Assembly: GCF_001748145.1 (NCBI RefSeq)
Contig: NZ_BCQA01000001.1
Span: forward strand, 2,940,501 to 3,004,500
Direction: 5' to 3'
DNA: 64,000 nt
From: Bosea sp. BIWAKO-01
GTDB lineage: Bacteria > Pseudomonadota > Alphaproteobacteria > Rhizobiales > Beijerinckiaceae
Shown piece after piece: positions 54,546 through 63,769 of this stretch; positions within the stretch are counted from its first letter, which is position 1; every line of letters starts with the position of its first letter. Position numbers and translations under genes: made by a program. The notes beneath the pieces are model-generated. The model ran no database searches. It worked only from the letters and a program-made list of their open reading frames with translations, and was not told where the DNA came from.

Positions 54546-57089
54546 TCAGAACTCTTCCCAACCGGCATCGCCGGCTCGGCTGTTGGCGACCTTGCGGGCG
54601 GGGGCCGGCCTGGCGGGCTCGGAAGGGGGAGCTTTGGCCTGAACGAAGGCCGCCTGGGCGAGCCCGCGCAGGCGAGCCGGTTCCGACCCGGAATTCGCGG
54701 CCATCGCGATCTTGTCGCCCGCACGCTTCGGCGGCGCGGTGAAGAGTTTGATTGTCGGCGTCTGAGGCTGCAGATGGGCCCGAGCGGCCGTCTCAGGCCC
54801 GGTCTTGAATGCCGCGACGAGATCATTGAGCTGCGCGATGCGCCCGGTCAGCGAAGCTGCCGAGGCAGCACTCTCTTCGGCTAGCGCCGCATTCTGCTGG
54901 GTCATTTCGTCGAGATGCGCCACCGCCTGGCTCATTTCGTCGATGCCGTTGGCCTGCTCTCCTGCCGCCGAGGAGATGTCGGCGATTGTGGCTGCTACTT
55001 TCTGTGACGCTCCCAAGATCCGGGTCAGCGCATCGCCCGCCTGGCGCACCAGCTTGACGCCATCTCCGACCTCCGTATTCGAAGAGGATATCAGGGCTGA
55101 GATGTCCTTTGCCGCCTCGCCGGAGCGCTGCGCGAGCGTGCGGACCTCGCTGGCGACGACAGCGAAGCCCTTGCCGGCATCGCCGGCGCGGGCGGCTTCC
55201 ACCGCTGCGTTCAAGGCGAGGAGGTTGGTCTGAAAGGCGATGTCGTCGATGACCCTGATGATGTCGGAGATCTTTTGCGAAGCACTCTCGATGCGCGCCA
55301 TGGCGTCGACCGCCCGGGTCGCGATCGCGCCGCCAGACTGTGCCGTCTCCATAGCCTCGTTGGCGATCGACGCTGCCTGGCGCGAGCCCTGAGCCGAAGC
55401 CTTCACCGAGGCAGCCAACTCCTCCGTCGTCGCGGCGGTTTCCTCCAGCGAGCTCGCCTGTTCCTCGGTCCGTTTGGAGAGATCATCGGCCCCCAGGTTG
55501 ATCTCGCGCGCGGCCAACTCGACCTCGGCAGAGGTTGCCTGGATCGTGCGCACGGTCGTCGAGAGGCGGTCGACTGTCTCGTTGATCGCGCCCTTGAGTT
55601 CCGCGAACTTGCCACGGTAATCGGCGTCGACGCGCACAGTCAGATCGCCGCCGGCCACAGCAGACAGTGCCCGGGAGAATTCGCTGGTCGCGCTGTCAAC
55701 CACCGCATTGATCTCGTTGATTCCGGCTACGAGCTTCTGCATCTGCGGGTCGGCGTCATGGATCTCCAGCCGGGCCGAGAAGTCGCCCGCCGCTGCCGCC
55801 GACACCACGTCGCCGACATCCGAAACCACAGCCTCCATCGATTGCGCCCGCGCCAGGCGCATTGTCGCTGCTTCGCGTTCCTGCTCTTCGAGCGCACGGA
55901 CCTTGACGAGATTCTCGCGGTAGGCCTCAAGCGCATTGCTCAGAGCACCGACCTCGTCGGGGCAGGGCGCGGCGGGAACAGCCTTATCAACCTCACCATC
56001 CTGCATCCGGACAAGCGCTGCATTCATGCCCGTCAACGGGTTCGCAATGCGCTTCTGGATGCCGCGCCAACTCGCTGCGCAGAGGCCCAGCAGCGCGACC
56101 AGCAGACCACCAATCAGGGCGAGCCGGGTCAGGGCATGATTGGTCTGTGCCGCAGTCGTCGCCTGCATGTCGTCGAGCGATTGGGTTACCGCGTCGACAA
56201 TGGCGGCGAACGGACCATTGCACATGGTTGTCCAGTCCTGGGCGCCGATGACGGCGCTGCTACCCTGGCCGAGCTTGCCGAGGAGCTGGTCCATCGTCTG
56301 GTTTGCGGTGGCGACTTCGCTGGTCGCGACCTCAACTTTGCGAGCGAGGTCGGGCGAAACACCGACACGCGTCGCGAGCTGCCTCAGTTGGGCCTGGGCG
56401 GCATTGCTTGCGCCGCGCAATTCACCAAGCTGCTTCCACTGAGCCGGTGTCAGCACCTGGCCGGAGCCAAGCGGTGCACGCAGCAAGGAGCATTGCGTGC
56501 CGTAACTTGAGCGCAGCCGCCAGGCGGTGGCCTTGAAACCCTGGAGTTCGGCGAGTGCCGGATCGGCCAGCCGAACGGCGAGCGACGCCGCATCGGAGGC
56601 GTTCGTCAGTGCGGCCTCGATGTTTCCGACGGCATTGTACCAAGGCATGGTCGCGGCCAGGCTACGCTGAGCCCGCGGCTTGGCCGCCTCCCCATTGAGA
56701 TCGGGAATCCGCCCCTGCATGGCCTTTTCAGCCTGCAGGATGGCCTCGGCAAGAACCAGATGCTCGGGCAGATCGGCGGCGCCGAGCTTTGCCACGGCCG
56801 TTGCGATCTGGTTTCGCGATGTCTCCACGATCGCGCGGATCGTCGTGTCAGCATCGTCGTTTGCCTGCAGACTTGTCTGGGCCTTGCCACGATCGGAACG
56901 GATCGCATTGCCCGTGAGCAACAGGGCTCGGTCAGCCTCGACCAATCCGGAAAGCCGGTGGTTTGTGCGCACGTCGCGGACCGCATCATAGGCGAGGTAG
57001 CCGAGGGTACCGAGGCCTGGCAGGCAGACTGCTGCCATCGTCGCCAGCAGGTACCGTCGAATGGAGCTCGGAAACATCATGATGCGCAT
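54546..57089 (-). CDS. Methyl-accepting chemotaxis protein
   Basis: 847 residues. Transmembrane segments at ~10-30 and ~322-342 enclose a large periplasmic helical sensor. HAMP modules follow (~345-395 and ~460-510), then the MCP signalling domain with the hairpin tip FQTNLLALNAAVEAARAG and VASEVRTLAQRS. The C-terminus ends GWEEF, matching the x-W-x-x-F pentapeptide that tethers CheR/CheB, so adaptation is likely. No che genes are nearby. Ligand unknown. Confidence 0.93.
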   Translation of the reverse strand: MRIMMFPSSIRRYLLATMAAVCLPGLGTLGYLAYDAVRDVRTNHRLSGLVEADRALLLTGNAIRSDRGKAQTSLQANDDADTTIRAIVETSRNQIATAVAKLGAADLPEHLVLAEAILQAEKAMQGRIPDLNGEAAKPRAQRSLAATMPWYNAVGNIEAALTNASDAASLAVRLADPALAELQGFKATAWRLRSSYGTQCSLLRAPLGSGQVLTPAQWKQLGELRGASNAAQAQLRQLATRVGVSPDLARKVEVATSEVATANQTMDQLLGKLGQGSSAVIGAQDWTTMCNGPFAAIVDAVTQSLDDMQATTAAQTNHALTRLALIGGLLVALLGLCAASWRGIQKRIANPLTGMNAALVRMQDGEVDKAVPAAPCPDEVGALSNALEAYRENLVKVRALEEQEREAATMRLARAQSMEAVVSDVGDVVSAAAAGDFSARLEIHDADPQMQKLVAGINEINAVVDSATSEFSRALSAVAGGDLTVRVDADYRGKFAELKGAINETVDRLSTTVRTIQATSAEVELAAREINLGADDLSKRTEEQASSLEETAATTEELAASVKASAQGSRQAASIANEAMETAQSGGAIATRAVDAMARIESASQKISDIIRVIDDIAFQTNLLALNAAVEAARAGDAGKGFAVVASEVRTLAQRSGEAAKDISALISSSNTEVGDGVKLVRQAGDALTRILGASQKVAATIADISSAAGEQANGIDEMSQAVAHLDEMTQQNAALAEESAASAASLTGRIAQLNDLVAAFKTGPETAARAHLQPQTPTIKLFTAPPKRAGDKIAMAANSGSEPARLRGLAQAAFVQAKAPPSEPARPAPARKVANSRAGDAGWEEF

Positions 57090-57561
57090 CCAGAACGAAG
57101 TTTAGTCGGCGACAATTGCGGCCACGGTTGACCATTTCCGGATCATTCGGCGAGTTCCGTTAAGATTACCTCTATTGCGCGGAGCCGAGTGTCTGCGTTT
57201 CTCGTCCGACTGATCTTGGACATCGGCGGCGCCAATTCTATTGACGCGGCGAGGGATGCCGAAGGTCGGGCGTCAGAGGCTTGGTTCGTGGGCCGGTGGC
57301 GATGTGCGCAATGACGGAGCGGACCCCACGCGCTTCGGCGGTGGTGTCCGGCTGGGCGCCCATGCAGTGGTTTTCGATACGCGGGCTGTCGGACACAATA
57401 GCGATCACGATCTGTCGCGCTTCCACGCGAGAGAGCTTCGCCTTCCGGCACTGGCGCCAAGACTTGTGCCTCCTCGCTGAAAGTGGTGGAACTCGCTCTC
57501 GACGCTTTCGGCGCTGCGTGCGAAGCTGCCCTTGTCCTCCACATTGCCCCGACTTGACTGC
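57090..57561. other. Gene-free stretch between the MCP and the substrate-binding protein
   Basis: About 470 bases; divergent promoter region. Overlapping frames on both strands are not convincing and no repeat or hairpin stands out. Confidence 0.35.
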
Positions 57562-58560
57562 ATGCGTCGTCGTTCCTTTCTGGCCGGTTTGGCGTCGTGC
57601 GGGGTCACTGCGTTTGCGCCGCCCGCGCGCTCGACCGAACGCCTGAAGCATGTCGCGGTCATGAGCAGCCTCCCGCTGGACACCCCGATCGTCCAGGCGA
57701 GGTTACAGGAGATCCGACAACGCCTTGCCGAGCGAGGCTGGATCGAGGGCCAGAATCTGCGCCTGGGCACGCGATTTTCGGGCTCGAGCGAGGCCGAGCT
57801 CGCGCAAGCGGCGGCGGAGCTGGTCCGGGAAAATCCCGATATCATCATTGTCAGCTCCAGTGCCGAAACCGCTGCTGTCCTCGCTTTGACCCGGACGATG
57901 CCGGTGCTGTTCGGCACGGCCTCTGATCCGGTCGGGAGCGGCTTCGTGCGTTCTTTGGAGCGGCCGGACGGCAATGCCACGGGGTTCAGCAACAACGACC
58001 CGGTCATGGCGGATAAATGGCTGGAATTGTTGACCGAGATTGCGCCCGAGACACGCAGGGTCGGTGTGGTCTTCAATCCGCGCACGACCCCTGCAGCAGG
58101 TGAAACCTATCTCGCGCGCCTGAGGAGGGCGGCGGCTGCCGATGCGCGGTTGTCCCTTGGTCCGGTGGCAGTGATGGATGCGAACGGCATCGAGGGTGCG
58201 ATCGCGGAATTCGCAGGACAGGGCAGCGGTGGCGGCCTGGTGTTTCTGCCCGACAGCTTCACGTTTCGCCACGCGGCGCAATGTGCCAAGGCCAGCGCCC
58301 GGTATCGCCTGCCTGCCATCTATCCGTTCGACACCTTTACGCGCCAGGGCGGGCTGATGTCGTATACGGGGGGGCGGGACGAGGCGAGCGACCTCATCGC
58401 ATCCTATAGCGACCTTATCTTGCGTGGTGCGAATGTCGCGGAGTTGCCGGTGCAGTTCTCGCGCAGCTTCGAACTGGTCATCAACGAAATGGCCGCCGCA
58501 TCCCTGGGGTTGAGCGTGCCGCTTTCGCTCCGGATTCGCGCGACACGGATCGTTTCGTGA
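57562..58560 (+). CDS. Periplasmic substrate-binding protein (ABC_sub_bind/TorT-like)
   Basis: About 332 residues from ATG 57562. The N-terminus MRRRSFLAGLASCGVTAFAP is a TAT-type signal. The body fits the ABC_sub_bind family: LRLGTRFSGSSEAELAQAAA, IVSSSAETAAVLALT, VLFGTASDPVGSGFV and a type I binding-protein hinge. No permease or ATPase gene follows. Its stop overlaps the GTG start of a sensor kinase by 4 bases (GTGA), so it most likely presents a ligand to that kinase, like TorT to TorS. Confidence 0.82.
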   Translation: MRRRSFLAGLASCGVTAFAPPARSTERLKHVAVMSSLPLDTPIVQARLQEIRQRLAERGWIEGQNLRLGTRFSGSSEAELAQAAAELVRENPDIIIVSSSAETAAVLALTRTMPVLFGTASDPVGSGFVRSLERPDGNATGFSNNDPVMADKWLELLTEIAPETRRVGVVFNPRTTPAAGETYLARLRRAAAADARLSLGPVAVMDANGIEGAIAEFAGQGSGGGLVFLPDSFTFRHAAQCAKASARYRLPAIYPFDTFTRQGGLMSYTGGRDEASDLIASYSDLILRGANVAELPVQFSRSFELVINEMAAASLGLSVPLSLRIRATRIVS

Positions 58561-61247
58561 CGCAGGGCGAGATTTCCCGGCCACGAGGTGCTCTCACCCG
58601 CAAATACGCGGTTTTCGTTGGAGTCGCGATCTGCCTCGCGCTTGGGCTCAATACGGCAATTGCAACGCTCTTCGCCTTCTCGGATCAGAGAGCGCTGGTG
58701 GTGCGCGTGCAGCAGGAGCAGGCCCAGGCCGCAGCGCAGCGGATCGGCGCCTTCGTGGCGGAGATCATGCAACATCTGGACTGGATCTCCCAAAGCGGCG
58801 CGAGCAACACTCCACCTGAGGAACGTCGCCTCGACGGCCTGCGGCTGCTGAGGCAGGTTCCGGCCATTCTCGAGTTGCGCCAGATCGATCCGGCCGGACG
58901 CGAGCAGCTCTCACTTTCACGGGTCAGCCGCGACCAGACCGGTGGCGACGTCAACTGGTCGACTGATCAGGGTTTCCAGACCGCCCTGGCGCAGGGCAGC
59001 TATCACAGCGATGTCCAATTCCGGCGCGGCTCAGAACCCTATATGACGCTGCTCAAGCGAGCAGCATCTCCGCTCTGGGTTGCACAGGCGACCGTCAACC
59101 TCGTCTTCATCCGTGATCTGGTGTCCAGGCTGAAGGTCGGTGAGACTGGTCGCGCGTATATCGTCACGGGTTCCGGGCGGTTGATCGCGCATCCCGATCT
59201 GCGCTTCGTACTCAGGAACACCAATCTTGCCGGCCTGGTGAGTGCGCATGAGGCGGCCGGAGTGACCCGTGCCGGACTTTCGATGACGGATATCGAAGGC
59301 CGGAAAGTGCTGTCCGTGATGGCTTCGGTCCCGGACCTCGACTGGAAGGTGGTGATCGACCTGCCAGAGAGCGAGGCTTTCGCATCGATCAAGGCGTCGC
59401 TCCTGCGCTCGCTTGTGCTTCTGGTCCTCGCCCTGTCCGCTGCCGTGCTAGCCGGCATCGTCTTGAGCCGGAAACTTGTCGCCCCGATCAAGGCCCTCGG
59501 CGACGGCGCCGCGCGAATTGGCCGAGGCGAATTGCACGAGCGGATCAGCATCGACACCGGCGATGAATTGCAACAGCTCGGCGAGCAGTTCAACCTGATG
59601 GCTCAGCGCCTTGAGGAAAGCCGCGCGGTTCTGGAGGACAAGGTCACGGAGCGTACGGCGGCGCTGGAGGCCGCTCTCGAACTTGCCTCGGCCGGGCAAC
59701 GGGCGGCAGAAGAGGCGACGCGGGCAAAGTCCCGGTTTCTGGCGGTCGTCGGCCACGATATCCGCACGCCGCTCTCGGGCGTACTCGGGGTTCTGGAGCT
59801 TCTCGACCGTGGTCGCCTGAGCCAACGCGATCGCCGCCTCGTCGCCATGGCGGCGACCTCGGGCGAGGCCCTGGTCGATCTGGCCAATGCGACGCTTGAC
59901 CTGTCCCGGCTGGAGGCAGGAACCGAAAGTCTGGATCTGCGCAATTTCGAGCTGGGCGCGCTCCTGAACGCCGCCGCCGCTTTGATGCGCCCCCTCGCCG
60001 AGCAGAAGGGACTTGTTCTCGCGTTGCGTCCGCCCCCATCCGGCGGCCTGCAGTTGCACGGCGATCCCGGCAAGATCCACCGGATCCTGATCAATCTCTT
60101 GCGTAATGCGATCAGTTTCACTGAGCGTGGCGAGATCGAATTCGGGGCTGAGCTCCAGACTGGGCCGCCTGCGGGAAGTTCAGAATTGACGCTCACCGTC
60201 CGCGACACGGGCATAGGCATCGACCCGGCGATGCAACGCCACATCTTCCACGACTTTGTGCAGGTCGACCCGGACACAGGCCGGCGCAATGGCGGGGTCG
60301 GGCTCGGGTTGGCGATTTGCAGCAAGCTGAGCGAACTGATGGGCGGTACGATTTCCGTTGTCAGCGATCGCGGGCAAGGCAGCACCTTCATTGTCCGTTT
60401 GCCCATGGTTGCGGCCAAGGCCGCCGCCCGGTCCGGGCATATGGCGACGGCGCAGCTGCAACGCGTGCTCGTGGTCGACGATGATCCTGTGACGCGAGAG
60501 GTCGCCCGGGTCATGGTGGGCAAGGCCGGCCACAAGGTGCAGGCCGTGGCCTCCGGCGAAGCAGCCCTGGCAACGCTGCGCAATCGCACCTTCGACATCG
60601 TCTTGCTCGACATGCACATGAGCGGGATCGACGGAATCGAAACCGCCCTCGCGGTCCGCGAACTGCCGGACATCACGCAACCCCGGATCGTCGCGCTGAC
60701 GGCTGATGTCTCCCCGGAGACGATGCGGCGGATGCGAGCAGCAGGGCTGACGGCGATCCTGTCCAAGCCCATCACCTCCGCAGCGCTGCTGCAGGTCATA
60801 GGGCGAGGGAACAGCCGCAGCGGCCATGGTCCGGTTGTGTCCCTCTCTGTGGACCAACCCGTCGACGCAGCCTTCTTCCAGACCCAGAGTCGACTGATCG
60901 GAAGCGAGCGCACGCGGCAACTCGTGGCGCTCTTCGCCACCGTATCCGAGACAATCCTGAAGGGGATGCGGTCGGCGCTCCGGGCTGTCGACCGGGCTGA
61001 GCTCAGCCGATTGGCGCACCAGCTCGCGAGTTCCGCCGGAGCCGTCGGCCTCGGGCGTGTCTTCGCACAAGCCAGCGCCCTGGAGCGCGACGCAATGGTC
61101 GCCGATCGCGAGGAGCTTACCCTTGCCGTCGAAGCGCTGGACCGCGACCGTAGCGAGGCACTGGAGACCCTGGGCGGGTTTGGGGACAGGACGGCAGCCG
61201 GAGCGGCCCGTCAGGTGTTGCGTTCGACCGGCACGCCGAGCTTGTAG
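58557..61247 (+). CDS. Hybrid sensor histidine kinase (TorS-like: sensor-HAMP-HisKA-HATPase-REC-HPt)
   Basis: 896 residues, GTG start coupled to the binding-protein gene. Two transmembrane segments (~15-37 and ~282-302) enclose a Cache-like sensor domain. After HAMP and a coiled coil come HisKA (VVGHDIRTPLSGVLG, phospho-His), HATPase (NLLRNAISFTERG, VRDTGIGID, GGVGLGLAI), a receiver domain (LVVDDDPVTREV, phospho-Asp in VLLDMHMSG) and an HPt domain (LAHQLASSAGAVGLGR). This four-step phosphorelay is the TorS/ArcB plan. Its 3' end overlaps the convergent response-regulator gene by 37 bases. Confidence 0.93.
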   Translation: MTQGEISRPRGALTRKYAVFVGVAICLALGLNTAIATLFAFSDQRALVVRVQQEQAQAAAQRIGAFVAEIMQHLDWISQSGASNTPPEERRLDGLRLLRQVPAILELRQIDPAGREQLSLSRVSRDQTGGDVNWSTDQGFQTALAQGSYHSDVQFRRGSEPYMTLLKRAASPLWVAQATVNLVFIRDLVSRLKVGETGRAYIVTGSGRLIAHPDLRFVLRNTNLAGLVSAHEAAGVTRAGLSMTDIEGRKVLSVMASVPDLDWKVVIDLPESEAFASIKASLLRSLVLLVLALSAAVLAGIVLSRKLVAPIKALGDGAARIGRGELHERISIDTGDELQQLGEQFNLMAQRLEESRAVLEDKVTERTAALEAALELASAGQRAAEEATRAKSRFLAVVGHDIRTPLSGVLGVLELLDRGRLSQRDRRLVAMAATSGEALVDLANATLDLSRLEAGTESLDLRNFELGALLNAAAALMRPLAEQKGLVLALRPPPSGGLQLHGDPGKIHRILINLLRNAISFTERGEIEFGAELQTGPPAGSSELTLTVRDTGIGIDPAMQRHIFHDFVQVDPDTGRRNGGVGLGLAICSKLSELMGGTISVVSDRGQGSTFIVRLPMVAAKAAARSGHMATAQLQRVLVVDDDPVTREVARVMVGKAGHKVQAVASGEAALATLRNRTFDIVLLDMHMSGIDGIETALAVRELPDITQPRIVALTADVSPETMRRMRAAGLTAILSKPITSAALLQVIGRGNSRSGHGPVVSLSVDQPVDAAFFQTQSRLIGSERTRQLVALFATVSETILKGMRSALRAVDRAELSRLAHQLASSAGAVGLGRVFAQASALERDAMVADREELTLAVEALDRDRSEALETLGGFGDRTAAGAARQVLRSTGTPSL

Positions 61248-61930
61248 CCGATCCCGCTGACGGTCGCGATCATGCCCGGCTTTCCACCCTGTCCCAGCTT
61301 CCTCCGCAACCGCGCGACCAAGGCATCCACACTTCGCGCGTCGACATCGGTAAAGCGATTGCTGACGACCTCGATCAGATAGTCGCGACTCAAGGGGCGG
61401 CCATCGCTTTCGACGAGAGCTGCAAGCAAGTCGAATTCGCCTCGCGTCAGGCGAATAGGGTCGCCATTGATCGTTGCGAGCTCACGCCGCAGAAAATCCA
61501 TGATGAAGGGGCCAAAGGTGGCCGTGGTGCTGCGCCGGGCCATGTCCCGCTCGATCTTGCGGCGCCGCAGCAGGGAGCGGGTTCTGGCGAGAAGGTCACG
61601 CAGGTCGACCGGCTTGTTGACATAGTGGTCACCGGCAAGCTCGAGGCCGACGATCCGATCGATGTCGGCATCGCGACGCGTCACGAAGATGATTCCAGCG
61701 TCGGAAACCGATTGAAGCTCCTTTGCCAGCTCGAACCCGTCTCCATCAGGCAGGACGACGTCGATGAAGATCAGTTCCGGCTTGAAGCGCTGGATCGTTC
61801 GCCTGGCCTGGGCGATGGTCTCCGCCTCCTGGACGTGAAACCCCTGGTCGATGAAATATCCCGCGATGACCGCGCGGGTGACGGGGTCATCTTCGACGAT
61901 GACGAGCCGCTCGCGGGGTGTCGTATCCAT
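61211..61930 (-). CDS. OmpR/TorR-family response regulator
   Basis: About 239 residues from ATG 61930. Receiver domain: VIVEDDPVTRAVI (acid pocket), FIDVVLPDGDGFE (phospho-Asp), VTRRDADIDR and YVNKPVDLRDL (switch Thr and Lys). Winged-helix output: LTRGEFDLLAALVESDGRPL and RSVDALVARLRRKLGQGG. Likely output of the adjacent hybrid kinase despite opposite orientation; the 3' ends overlap by 37 bp. Target genes unknown; no tor or dms-type reductase lies in the window. Confidence 0.92.
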   Translation of the reverse strand: MDTTPRERLVIVEDDPVTRAVIAGYFIDQGFHVQEAETIAQARRTIQRFKPELIFIDVVLPDGDGFELAKELQSVSDAGIIFVTRRDADIDRIVGLELAGDHYVNKPVDLRDLLARTRSLLRRRKIERDMARRSTTATFGPFIMDFLRRELATINGDPIRLTRGEFDLLAALVESDGRPLSRDYLIEVVSNRFTDVDARSVDALVARLRRKLGQGGKPGMIATVSGIGYKLGVPVERNT

Positions 61931-61954
61931 CGGTCCTTGGTCTTCCCTGGCCAT

Positions 61955-62299
61955 CCGAACGTCAACGAGGCCGTGCTACATCATCGAGCGGACGATCCAA
62001 CAGCGACTGACGCGCCGCAACCTGCCAAAGCCCCGATTGTGAACGGCTGTTCGCTTTCCAAACGAAGCGGGGCGGTTTGCCTGCGGATAGTCGGCAACTC
62101 GCCCCGGCCAGCCGGACAGCGCAATTTGGGACTCGTGCTTCTTCCATGGCATGGCCGGCATCCTCGGTTCAAAGGCCTATTTCAAAGGGAGCCACTTTCC
62201 AGAGGGCAAATCACATCCAAACGCTGATCACATGCACGCGAATGGCAGTTGGGGGGCGCAAGGGCGACGGCTCGCAGCAGCCCTTGCGCGCAGGTTGCC
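61955..62299. other. Gene-free stretch upstream of the response regulator
   Basis: About 345 bases. The lost 3' portion of the SLC13-type transporter gene would be expected here but no similarity remains. Confidence 0.35.
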
Positions 62300-62896
62300 C
62301 TATTTGATGCGAGGCGCCAGTGCCCGGTTGATGCGGCGATCATCGATCGCCTCGGCCAGCGCCAGATAGACCGGCAACAGCAATGCGGCGCGTCCAGAGG
62401 TCGAGGGGACGAGGAAGGCGGTGGCAATGATGACGAAGGTCACGGCGAAGAAGAGCGAGGATACGCGCGAGAAGGGCTGCAGCGCCGACAGGGCCAGGCG
62501 TTCGGCCAGGCCGGAAGCGCGCAGTGCGGCCGCGATCACGAAGGAACCGATCGACAGCCAGATCAACTCGCTGCCAAGTGCGAGATAAAGCTGTTCGGTC
62601 GGCACCGTTCGGGTTGCGACCAGGGTCGCTGCGGCCGCAAGGGCGATCAGCGTGTCGTCGATCGCCGTCATCGTCCAGCCGATGGTGGCGAGAGAGAAGA
62701 CGATCAGCACGATCCTGGCATCCGGTGCCAGCGGGGCCCCGAACCAGATCGACGATGCCGCAGCCGATGCGAGGGCCATCGCGGCGAAACCGATGAATGT
62801 TCCGGGCGCGCTGGGGGGCGCCAGAGGCGCACCGGCATCTCGGGACGGCTGTACCGGCGCGATCACGACGGGAGGTGGGGGGAGGAGGCTGCTCAT
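62300..62896 (-). pseudogene. Truncated SLC13/DASS-type anion transporter (N-terminal half)
   Basis: 198 residues with about six hydrophobic segments. IDDTLIALAAAATLVATRTV, LIWLSIGSFVIAAALRASGL and FLVPSTSGRAALLLPVYLAL match the first half of sodium/dicarboxylate-sulphate symporters, with STSGRAA equal to the S-N/T-T sodium-site motif. The family is normally 450-600 residues with an inverted repeat, and the second half is missing after RRINRALAPRIK. Probably a decayed gene; a short functional half-transporter is unlikely. Confidence 0.68.
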
Positions 62897-62984
62897 GTCG
62901 AGACAAACGAGCGAGACCGCGTCTTATTCCCTCAGTTCGCGCAGCAGTTGCTCAGTCCTCCGGGCGTGGCGGAGTTGACCCCCG

Positions 62985-63024
62985 CATGGACAGGGCCGGC
63001 GTCAGTTTCCCGACGCCGGCCCTG
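62985..63024. other. Strong hairpin between the transporter remnant and azoR
   Basis: GGACAGGGCCGGCGTC and its complement form a perfect 16-bp stem around an 8-base loop. No T-run follows on the minus strand, so it is either a weak terminator or an mRNA 3'-end stabiliser for azoR. Confidence 0.6.
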
Positions 63025-63047
63025 TCCTGTCTTGCGAAATATGAGGC

Positions 63048-63653
63048 TCAGGCAACCAGCTTCAGCTCGGCCTGGGCGGCGTTGATCGCCTGCTCGCGCG
63101 CCTCGGGACCGAAAGCGAGCTTCTCGACGCGAATGAAGGTGACATCGGTGATGCCCATGAAGCCGAACAGGGTGCGCAGATGCGGCTCCTGCGAGTCCAT
63201 GATCTGGGCGGGCCCGCTGCTGTAGAGACCGCCGCGGCTCTCGACCACGATCGCACGCTTGCCGGTCATCAGGCCTTCCGGGCCGGATTCGGTGTAGCGG
63301 AAGGTCACACCGGCGCGCAGCACATAGTCGAACCAGGCCTTCAGCGTCGACGAGATGCCGAAATTGTACATCGGCGCGCCGACCACGATGATATCGGCCG
63401 CCTTCAGTTCCTCGACGAGCGCATCGGACAGCGTGCGGGCTTCTGCCTGGGCCGGGTTGGCCGGCTCGCCGCCGCGAATGGCGGTCGCGGAATCGAGGGT
63501 CAGATGCGGAACCGGGGCCAGGCCGATGTCACGTTCGACGACCTTCAGGCCAGGGTTCTGGGCGGTGAGGCGGGTGACGGTATCCTGGACGAGCTGCTTC
63601 GAAACGGAAGCCGAGCCGAGGGCGCTGCTGTTGAGAACGAGAAGGTTGGACAT
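63048..63653 (-). CDS. azoR: FMN-dependent NADH-azoreductase
   Basis: 201 residues from ATG 63653. The flavodoxin-like fold is seen in LLVLNSSALGSASVSKQL, IIVVGAPMYNFGISSTLKAW (FMN-binding block, typical for AzoR) and AIVVESRGGLYSSG. Reduces azo dyes and quinones and protects against thiol and quinone stress. Divergent from a LysR regulator that probably controls it. Confidence 0.93.
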   Translation of the reverse strand: MSNLLVLNSSALGSASVSKQLVQDTVTRLTAQNPGLKVVERDIGLAPVPHLTLDSATAIRGGEPANPAQAEARTLSDALVEELKAADIIVVGAPMYNFGISSTLKAWFDYVLRAGVTFRYTESGPEGLMTGKRAIVVESRGGLYSSGPAQIMDSQEPHLRTLFGFMGITDVTFIRVEKLAFGPEAREQAINAAQAELKLVA

Positions 63654-63769
63654 GGTTGCGATCCTGAAACGGAGGGAATGGCCTCGATGCGGTGCAACAT
63701 AGCGGTTCACTTCACGCACCAGAACGCTCATAGTGGGAACCATACTGTTGCTCTCAGGGGAACACTCTC

